DNA of 43,716 nucleotides from Planctomycetota bacterium (GTDB taxonomy: Bacteria > Planctomycetota > PLA2 > JAEUHO01). Positions 15,461 to 21,974 of this stretch are shown here, piece after piece (positions within the stretch are counted from its first letter, which is position 1; each line of letters starts with the position of its first letter). The position numbers and the translations under genes were made by a program. A model generated the notes under the pieces. The model had not been told where the DNA came from. It worked only from the letters and a program-made list of their open reading frames with translations, and made no database searches. Where the stretch lies: the NCBI GenBank assembly GCA_029259775.1, contig JAJDEN010000033.1, positions 1 through 43,716 on the forward strand, given 5' to 3'.

Positions 15461-16222
15461 ATGGCCAACACGCCCAAGCCGGGAGACGAGCAGGAGCTTC
15501 CCGGGCTGCCGTCGCTCTTCGTGACGCGCATCAACGCACGGACGTTCTGCTACAAGGCCGGCGTCGTGATCGGCATGCTGGCCCTCGCGCATGTCTTCTA
15601 TGCCCTCACCTACTGCACGGACAGCAAGCCAGACTGGCTGCGCTACCGCTACATCGGCCTGCTCGACCTCGACCAGGAAGAGAGCTTCGGCACCTACTAC
15701 AGCTCGTTGATGCTGCTCTTCATCGCGCGCATCCTCTGGCATCACGGCCGGAGCGTTCAGAAGGCGGGCGACTCGACGTGCTGGTGGTGGCTCGTGCTGG
15801 CGGTCGGCTTCCACTGGCTCTCGCTCGACGAGATCGTCGCGATGCACGAGATCCTCAACTCGCACCTGAAGGACCAGGCGCCGCTCGCCCAGGCCGATCG
15901 CTGGACGACGTACGGCTTCGGGGTGGCCTGCGTCGTGGGAGTCGTGTTCCTGCCCTTCCTCTGGCGCCTGCGCTGGCGCACGGCGATCTGGTTCGCGGTG
16001 GGCGGTGCGCTCTACTTGCTCGGCACGCTCGGCATCGAGAAGTGGACGGACTGGTACGAGAACGCGGACATGATCAACTCACTCGAATACAACATCTGGA
16101 CGATGGTCGAGGAGACGATCGAGATGATCGGTCCGGTCATCTTCCTGCACGCCCTGCTGGCGCACATCTCCGGGAGTACGCGCGGCACCGTGACGCACGT
16201 CGGTGAGGTCGATCCGACGTAG
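15461..16222 (+). CDS. Six-helix integral membrane protein with SLDE/HE and EE motifs
   Basis: A 253-residue membrane protein; the start at ATG 15461 removes a low-complexity upstream extension. Six hydrophobic segments lie at about 31-51, 76-95, 107-126, 151-170, 173-191 and 212-236. Charged residues sit at membrane edges in conserved-looking motifs: FHWLSLDEIVAMHE (118-130) in helix 3 and WTMVEETIEMIG (213-224) in helix 6. Such buried Asp/Glu/His sets resemble metal- or proton-binding sites in transporters or membrane hydrolases, but I cannot name the family. It is divergent from the kinase-like gene and followed by a hairpin at 16232-16252. Confidence 0.75.
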   Translation: MANTPKPGDEQELPGLPSLFVTRINARTFCYKAGVVIGMLALAHVFYALTYCTDSKPDWLRYRYIGLLDLDQEESFGTYYSSLMLLFIARILWHHGRSVQKAGDSTCWWWLVLAVGFHWLSLDEIVAMHEILNSHLKDQAPLAQADRWTTYGFGVACVVGVVFLPFLWRLRWRTAIWFAVGGALYLLGTLGIEKWTDWYENADMINSLEYNIWTMVEETIEMIGPVIFLHALLAHISGSTRGTVTHVGEVDPT

Positions 16223-16231
16223 GCGGAGCGT

Positions 16232-16252
16232 GGGCGGATACATGATCCGCCC
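16232..16252 (+). terminator. Terminator-like hairpin after membrane protein gene
   Basis: Stem GGGCGGA/TCCGCCC with a 7-base loop begins ten bases after the stop of the membrane protein gene. The stem is GC-rich, but no T-run follows. Confidence 0.45.
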
Positions 16253-16416
16253 CTACACGCAGCTGGGTGTGTGGGCTCAGCTCAGGAGGGACCGTCAGAG
16301 CCAGTACGCGAGCTGGCGAGCGTGCACAGGCCCACCTACGCCAGATGGGCCCTGCCCGACGGAACGTCGCGTGGGACGCCCCTACGGGCCCACGGGCGGA
16401 TCGATCGCAGCCTGGG

Positions 16417-16437
16417 GCGCGCTCCACCGGAGCGCGC
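16417..16437 (-). terminator. Terminator-like hairpin after pseudopilin operon
   Basis: A perfect 9-bp stem GCGCGCTCC/GGAGCGCGC with loop ACC lies 13 bases beyond the stop of the 46-residue protein on the minus strand, a fitting 3' end for the pseudopilin operon. No U-tract is present. Confidence 0.5.
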
Positions 16438-16449
16438 GGACTAGCCGCC

Positions 16450-16590
16450 TCAGCAGCCGCCGCCGCTGCCGGCCATCAGGCCCGCGATGATCTTCCACAG
16501 CATGAAGCCGGCCGCGCCCAGGACGATCACGAAGGCGAACCCGCCCATGCTGTTCCTGGGTTTCGGAGGCGTGGGGGTCTGCTGAGGCAT
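16450..16590 (-). CDS. 46-residue single-pass membrane protein
   Basis: A small reading frame from ATG 16590-16588 to TGA 16450-16452. The protein starts with a Pro/Thr-rich cytoplasmic-type segment (MPQQTPTPPKPRNS), then has one hydrophobic helix (FAFVIVLGAAGFMLWKIIAGLMA) and ends GSGGGC. A weak GGA lies upstream. It is 39 bases after the GspJ-like gene on the same strand and before the operon-end hairpin, so it is probably co-transcribed with the pseudopilin genes and may be an accessory subunit of that machine. No known family is recognised. Confidence 0.6.
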   Translation of the reverse strand: MPQQTPTPPKPRNSMGGFAFVIVLGAAGFMLWKIIAGLMAGSGGGC

Positions 16591-16629
16591 CGGTCGTTCC
16601 GCGTCGCGCGGCGCCGCTCGTAGCCGGAG

Positions 16630-17652
16630 CTACATGTCTTGGACGCCGACGATGATCGTATTCGGCTGGACGGCCACACGGCCCTTGTCCGCCTGCACCT
16701 CGACGACGAGGTGCATCCACACCTTACGCGAACCCGAGGAGCCGACGACCTTCACCTCGAAACCGTTGGGCTTCCAGTCGTCGGGGTTGTCCATGCTGAA
16801 GACGGCCCTGCGGCGCATGTCGCTGTTGTCCGAGCGCGACAGCTGGATGTTGGCGTACACCAACCGGCCTCCGTCGCTCTCGTCGAGGTCCTCGTCGATC
16901 GTTGGTCCGGGCGAGGGCGCGCCGGCAATGTTGCCGGACGAGTCCAGGCCGTAGAAACTGGTGTCGACCTCGCCGGTCGGATCCCAGGCCATGGTGTGGC
17001 CGTGGGTGTCGACGAGATCAGCGACGACGTTGGAGCGCTCCGTGGGATCCGAGATCGCCATGAGCTGCTTGTAGTTCGGGAACTCCACGCTCTGCCACAC
17101 GACCATGTCGAACGCGGCCGGTAGCCCGTCCTCGATGACCACCGAGCGCGTCGAGAGCCGCGGATAGCAGCAGACGAACCGGTACGTGTCGATGTAGCGA
17201 ATGCTCGGCCCGATCGGGTCCGCGATGGCGGGCGTGGCATCCGCCTCGCTCACGAAGAACAGGATGTTGCCGGTGCGCGGAGAGCCGACCTCGTCCGGGC
17301 CAAGTCGTGCGAGTTCCTGCACGACCGGCATGCGTGTCCCCGGGAAGAGCGGAGCTCGGCTGAGGTCGCACGCTTCGAGGAAGCCCTGCCCCTCGTCGCC
17401 GGCGAAGAACAGACGGCGGCTGGCGGTGACCAGCTCGCGGATCTCGTAGGTCAGCTTCTGACCGCGCTCGGTGGCTTTGCGCACGGCGGAGAGCATGTTC
17501 TCGGCCTTGCGCGTCGAGTCGAGCGTGCGCTCCACGATCAAGGCCATCACCGTGACCAGCGAGAGGGTCACGGCGACCTCGAGGATCGTGAAACCGCGCT
17601 GGCCCTTGCGGCGCCGACGCGTGTTCTTCGTGGGTCGATCAGCGGGAGACAT
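16630..17652 (-). CDS. GspJ/PulJ-like pseudopilin
   Basis: A 340-residue protein with a type IV prepilin signal: basic leader then QRG/FTILEVAVTLSLVTVM, with cleavage after G20, F21 as first mature residue and E25 at the +5 position. The hydrophobic helix (21-42) is followed by a long globular region with many beta strands and two cysteines (CCYPR) near the middle. Length and order fit a minor pseudopilin of the GspJ/PulJ type, though it is longer than classical members (about 200). The start ATG 17652 lies within the end of the preceding gene (14-bp overlap), implying translational coupling. Processed by a prepilin peptidase not present here. Confidence 0.85.
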   Translation of the reverse strand: MSPADRPTKNTRRRRKGQRGFTILEVAVTLSLVTVMALIVERTLDSTRKAENMLSAVRKATERGQKLTYEIRELVTASRRLFFAGDEGQGFLEACDLSRAPLFPGTRMPVVQELARLGPDEVGSPRTGNILFFVSEADATPAIADPIGPSIRYIDTYRFVCCYPRLSTRSVVIEDGLPAAFDMVVWQSVEFPNYKQLMAISDPTERSNVVADLVDTHGHTMAWDPTGEVDTSFYGLDSSGNIAGAPSPGPTIDEDLDESDGGRLVYANIQLSRSDNSDMRRRAVFSMDNPDDWKPNGFEVKVVGSSGSRKVWMHLVVEVQADKGRVAVQPNTIIVGVQDM

Positions 17653-20600
17653 AGATCTTCTCCTCGTGGCGAGCGTAGTGGCGGCCGTTGTCGCGACGGA
17701 ACGCCTCGACACGGATCAGGTACGTGCCCTTCGGAAACGTGTCCGCGGGCGTGTTCCAGGTGTAGGTCTCGTCGCCGCCGGCATTCCAGTCGGACAGCGT
17801 CTTGGAAGCGTCGGGTCCGACGCCGTCGATCCAGTCCAGCTTGCCGGGACGCGTGGTCTCGTCCGTGCGCATGTTCTGCCACGTCGTGCCGTTGTCCTTC
17901 GAGTACAGCAGGCGGTAGGCGACATCGCGGTCGTCCTCGGCGAAGTCGTCCGGGTAGGCGTCGGTGTACTTCGCGCCGTCCCAGCGCTTCCACTCGGTCT
18001 TCCATTCGACGGAGATGGTCTCGGGATCATCGATCTCGTCGACGAGCGTCGGGGCCTTGATCTCCACGCGGGGCAGTTGCTGGATGCGGTTGTCCTGGCC
18101 GGGCCGGCCGGCGGCGAACAGGCTGTGGATGACGCTGATGAGCGCGTAGCGCGCCACGAACGTCGTGCCCGAGGCCGCGGCGCGATCGAGTCCGTTGAGC
18201 ACCAGGTAGGCAGCCCGCGGGTTCGCGACCGGCTCCTGCAAGCGCACGAGGCCGCTCCCTGTGGAACCCGAACTGTGATCGAAGTAGCGCGTGACGAGCT
18301 GCGCGTCGTGACGCGGGAACGCGTCCGTGTAGGCCCACTCGCTGCCCACGCTGCCCGTGGCCGAGGACTCGAGGTGGAACGGCCGACTGATCTCGATGCT
18401 GTTCGGGATCGAGTAGCCGTAGTTCGCCGCCAGTTCGAACCCCTCACCGACCAGGCTGCCGAGGGTGCCCGCGTACGTCTGGTGGTGGAACGTGCTCGTG
18501 GACGTACCGATGTTGAAGAACGAGGTTACGCCTTCGGCCCCGAGGTAGGCGCGGCGGCTGCCGAGGCTCGTGCCCTGCGGCCGCTGCTGCGATGTGATCG
18601 AGTTGCGGCGGATCTGGCGGTAGCCCGTAGGCGAGCCGGACGCGGTGCCGCGGAGGTTGCCCCACGGCTTCCACTGCGCAGCGTAGTCGCCGTCGCTGAA
18701 GAGCTCGCCCATCCAGGGCTTGCTCCACCAGTATCCGCCGCTGCGGATGCCACTCGACAGTCCGGCGTTGCTGCGGACGAACTTGCGCGTGCCGCGCTGG
18801 TTGTTGCTGCCGGGCGTCCAGTTGAGCGTGTTCTCGAATACGTCGCCCATCTCTCCGAAGGGCAGACCGTCCATCGGAACGCCGCTCGGGTAGCCCATGT
18901 CGGCGTCGTAGCCGATGTCACCGCCGACGGACATGTAGTAGAACGAGAAGCCCGAGAGCATCGTGAACATCGCCTCGCTGCCGATGAGCGACTTGCGCAG
19001 CCACTGCAGCATCCGAGGCGCGTCGTGATCCGTCGCGTTGCGCCAGCCGTCTCGCAAGCGCGTGGGCTCGAGCGCGCGCCAGTAGTCGCTGTAGTCACCG
19101 GCGCCATTGCGCAGGTTGTCGAAGTGCCAGTTGTAGCCGTTGGGCATCGTGTCGCCGTGACGATCGAGGTCCTCGTAGGGCATGTGGCGGGGATCGCCGC
19201 GCATCTGGCAGAGCTCCGAGAACGGGATGCCGCTCACCGCGTCGTAGAACCACGAGTAGGTGCGCGAGACGTTCTGCGGCTTGTCCCAGGTCGGCCACTT
19301 GACGCCGGTCGCCATGTCCTCGCCCAGGCGGGTCTCGCACGTGACGAGCAGGTCCTGGGCATCGCCGTTGCCCGCGCCGGGTGTGCCGGCCCAGGCCGTG
19401 CGCACGGCCGGAAGCGGCAACGTGACACGCCAGCGGGCCGTGTTCTTCGGACGGCTGCTCGTATACGCCAGGTTGCGGGCAAAGCGGTCTCCACCAGCGG
19501 CCGTCGTGAGCGGCATCGGACCGGGGATGTAGTCGAGGTCGTAGAGGCGACGGGTCGGGTTCAGGCCCTTGTTGCTGACGTAGGGCGTCTCGAGCGGCGT
19601 GCCATGGAGCTTGACGATCGTGCGGTTGTTGACGGCGTCGAACGACGTCTCGAACCACATCTCACCGCGCTCGAAGCCACCATCGCGGACACCATTGCCG
19701 TTGGAGTCGAAGAAGACCTCGGCCCCATCGAAGGTGCCGTCGCCGTCCTGGTCCTCGAAGGGCTCGCCGTAGTTGTAGATGTAGCTGTCCTCGAGACCGG
19801 TGTTGCCAAAGTCGGCCGGATTCCACGGCTGCCAGGCGGGCGGCACAGGGTGCGCGGGGCCGTCGCGTAGGCCGTTGCCGTTGCGATCCCAGTAGGGCTC
19901 GGCCGCGTTCCAGACGCCGTCCCCGTTGCCGTCGGTGAACGGCTCCGCCGGGCGAGCCGCGTCGAAGCGACCGTTGCCGTTGGTGTCGGTGAGCGCTTCG
20001 CTGGCCGCCGTGAACGTGCCGTCGCCATCGAGGTCCTGGAAGGGCTCACCCACGTCGCGCGAGCCGTTGCCGTTCAGGTCGAGGAAGGTCTCGGCGATCT
20101 GGCGTCGGCCGTCGCCGTTGGTGTCGCTGAACGCCTCGGGGAAGCGGGGAGCGTTGTTGAAGTCCACGTAGGGGTCGGCCGCACCACTGGCGTCGGCGTC
20201 GATCCCGCCCTGGAGGCGCTCGACGATCAGTGTCGGGTCGGCACCATCGTTGGGACGCGCCGTGAAGTCGGACGTGCCCACGCGCGGCGCCTGGCCGAAC
20301 AGGCCGCCGTGGAAGGCCAGCGTCATCGGGATACCATCATCCCAGGCGCTGTTGCCGTTCCAGTCCTGGTACGTCTCACCGACGTCGAACTGGCCGTTGC
20401 TGTTGGCGTCGAGGTAGGGCTCTTCCTGGGTCATCAACGCCTCGTCACCCGTGGCGGGGAACGAAGTCTTGTAGGCGTAGACGCGATAGCGCGGCGCGTC
20501 GGATCCGGCGTCGTCGCCCTCCACGCGCTTGGCGCGCAGGCGCTCCGGGTGGGTGACCACACGCCAACCGGGACGGACCTCGGGGTCCTTCGCCGCGTCG

Positions 20601-21787
20601 CTGTAGTTGCGCGTCGGCGGCATCGGAAGCAGCTCACCGTGCAGGTTGATGATGATGGCGTTCTTGTACTTCTCGGGCTCGATCGACATGTGGTCGAGCA
20701 TCACGCGCCACGAGAACGTATCGTCGGTCTGCTGCCCATTCAGGATCCGCTGCATCATCAGGTCGAGCGACTCGGGGATGCGCTTGCAGTGGTTGTGCTG
20801 GTCGGCCAGGGCGTACGGCACGGGGTTGCCCTCGTCCCACACGCCATTCTCGTTGTCGTCGGTGAAGGGCTCGCCGGGATCCCGCACGAAGTTCGCGTTC
20901 TCGTCGGTGAAGGACTCCTGGGGGGCCTGATCACGCAGGAAGGCCGGCGTCGTCTCGCCGTCGAGGTTCACGCGGCCCTTCATGCGCGTCGGCACGTAGT
21001 AGCGCTCCGTCGCCGAGCCCGCCGGCATCTTGCCCGGATAGACGTAGGCCCACGGCGTGTTGGCTGTGCTCTCGCGTGTCTCGTTGGTGTAGGGCGCGTA
21101 CTCGTCGTCGCGGCCGTAGCCGAGCGTCGTGATCCAGTGGGTACGGAACTCGAGCCCGGGGTTGCGGGTCTCGATGTCCTGCAGCGCCGACTCGACGAAG
21201 GGCTGCAGTGCATCCATGTGCACCCACCAGCTCGGGACGTTCTCGAGCGCGAGCAGGTAGACGTCGTAGACCTGGGTGGAGGGGCTCGCCTCGGCGACGG
21301 TCCGGATGACGGACGAGACCTCGGCCATGCGCTCGCCAGGCATCATGTCGGTTGCACGCGTGCGGAACACGCGCACCGTGGCGATGCGCAGGTCGCGGCT
21401 CTCGGAGCCGGGATAGTGGCGGACCTGGATCTGACGATGCCAGCGCCAGCGCCCGCCCTCCAAGTGGTTGTCCGACAGCGGATGGTCGGGCTTGATGAGC
21501 GAGCCGACGTCCTTGAGGTCCGGCGTGATGCTCAGCGTGGGGTTGTAGCCGAGGCCGTCGTCGAACCCGTCCAAGTCGGCGGCGACTTCCCCCTCGCCAC
21601 CTTCCACGAAGCCACGCAGCTCCGCGAGGATGCTGAGCGCCTTCTGCTGCGCGTAGACCTTGTCCTTCGCCCAGTCGGCATGGCCGGATGCGCGGGTGAC
21701 ATGGGCTACCGCAGCCATGGCCGCGACGGCGACCAGGGCAACGGAGATGAGGATCTCGATCAGGCTGAAGCCTTGGCTCCTACGCAT
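17639..21787 (-). CDS. Giant pseudopilin-like protein with calcium-binding repeats
   Basis: A 1382-residue protein. The N-terminus is a prepilin signal, MRRSQG/FSLIEILISVAL, with E11 at +5, and a hydrophobic helix (7-30) like PilV/GspI. After a globular region come blocks of acidic loops of the form D-x-[ND]-x-[DN]-G-x-[WF]-x-x-x-E at about 294-322, 458-486, 554-644 and 677-705, for example DTNGDG, DLDGDG, DQDGDG and DSNGNG. These resemble the calcium loops of dockerin and thrombospondin type 3 repeats. The C-terminal 130 residues look like an immunoglobulin-like domain (SVEWKTEWKRW, TYLIRVEAFRRDNG). The ATG at 21787 has AAGGAAGG upstream; the frame upstream is low-complexity. Classical pseudopilins are about 130-200 residues, so this is an exceptional tip- or adhesin-like subunit. 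Confidence 0.85.
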   Translation of the reverse strand: MRRSQGFSLIEILISVALVAVAAMAAVAHVTRASGHADWAKDKVYAQQKALSILAELRGFVEGGEGEVAADLDGFDDGLGYNPTLSITPDLKDVGSLIKPDHPLSDNHLEGGRWRWHRQIQVRHYPGSESRDLRIATVRVFRTRATDMMPGERMAEVSSVIRTVAEASPSTQVYDVYLLALENVPSWWVHMDALQPFVESALQDIETRNPGLEFRTHWITTLGYGRDDEYAPYTNETRESTANTPWAYVYPGKMPAGSATERYYVPTRMKGRVNLDGETTPAFLRDQAPQESFTDENANFVRDPGEPFTDDNENGVWDEGNPVPYALADQHNHCKRIPESLDLMMQRILNGQQTDDTFSWRVMLDHMSIEPEKYKNAIIINLHGELLPMPPTRNYSDAAKDPEVRPGWRVVTHPERLRAKRVEGDDAGSDAPRYRVYAYKTSFPATGDEALMTQEEPYLDANSNGQFDVGETYQDWNGNSAWDDGIPMTLAFHGGLFGQAPRVGTSDFTARPNDGADPTLIVERLQGGIDADASGAADPYVDFNNAPRFPEAFSDTNGDGRRQIAETFLDLNGNGSRDVGEPFQDLDGDGTFTAASEALTDTNGNGRFDAARPAEPFTDGNGDGVWNAAEPYWDRNGNGLRDGPAHPVPPAWQPWNPADFGNTGLEDSYIYNYGEPFEDQDGDGTFDGAEVFFDSNGNGVRDGGFERGEMWFETSFDAVNNRTIVKLHGTPLETPYVSNKGLNPTRRLYDLDYIPGPMPLTTAAGGDRFARNLAYTSSRPKNTARWRVTLPLPAVRTAWAGTPGAGNGDAQDLLVTCETRLGEDMATGVKWPTWDKPQNVSRTYSWFYDAVSGIPFSELCQMRGDPRHMPYEDLDRHGDTMPNGYNWHFDNLRNGAGDYSDYWRALEPTRLRDGWRNATDHDAPRMLQWLRKSLIGSEAMFTMLSGFSFYYMSVGGDIGYDADMGYPSGVPMDGLPFGEMGDVFENTLNWTPGSNNQRGTRKFVRSNAGLSSGIRSGGYWWSKPWMGELFSDGDYAAQWKPWGNLRGTASGSPTGYRQIRRNSITSQQRPQGTSLGSRRAYLGAEGVTSFFNIGTSTSTFHHQTYAGTLGSLVGEGFELAANYGYSIPNSIEISRPFHLESSATGSVGSEWAYTDAFPRHDAQLVTRYFDHSSGSTGSGLVRLQEPVANPRAAYLVLNGLDRAAASGTTFVARYALISVIHSLFAAGRPGQDNRIQQLPRVEIKAPTLVDEIDDPETISVEWKTEWKRWDGAKYTDAYPDDFAEDDRDVAYRLLYSKDNGTTWQNMRTDETTRPGKLDWIDGVGPDASKTLSDWNAGGDETYTWNTPADTFPKGTYLIRVEAFRRDNGRHYARHEEKIYVSR
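19673..20908 (-). repeat. Calcium-loop protein repeats within the giant pseudopilin
   Basis: The region encodes roughly ten acidic Asp/Asn/Gly loops, often paired as G-E-P-F-x-D-x-[ND]-G-[DN]-G. They are densest between 19673 and 20128. At DNA level they are diverged, not recent copies, so they are likely selected for structure, probably calcium-dependent stiffening. Confidence 0.7.
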
Positions 21788-21893
21788 GATCCTTCCTTTC
21801 GCAAGACAGAGGGTGACCGGGGAGGTCCGGACACCTATCGGCGCACGGGCACTCTGGGGCTTAGCCCTGAGTCGCGGGTGGCCGGAAACGAAG

Positions 21894-21927
21894 GCCGCCC
21901 GAGGCCCCACGTGGGGCCTCGGGCGGC
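21894..21927 (-). terminator. 34-bp perfect palindrome between pseudopilin genes
   Basis: Arms of 17 bp (left GCCGCCCGAGGCCCCAC, right its exact complement) meet with no spacer. It lies in the 187-bp gap between the PilX-like gene and the giant pseudopilin gene. On the minus strand it is followed by CTTCGTTTCC, so it may act as an intrinsic terminator or attenuator that makes the PilX-like transcript more abundant than the downstream genes. Confidence 0.55.
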
Positions 21928-21974
21928 AGGTTGCTGGGCTCTGGGTCCCGCCGCTTGGCGGGCCCTGATTGGGT

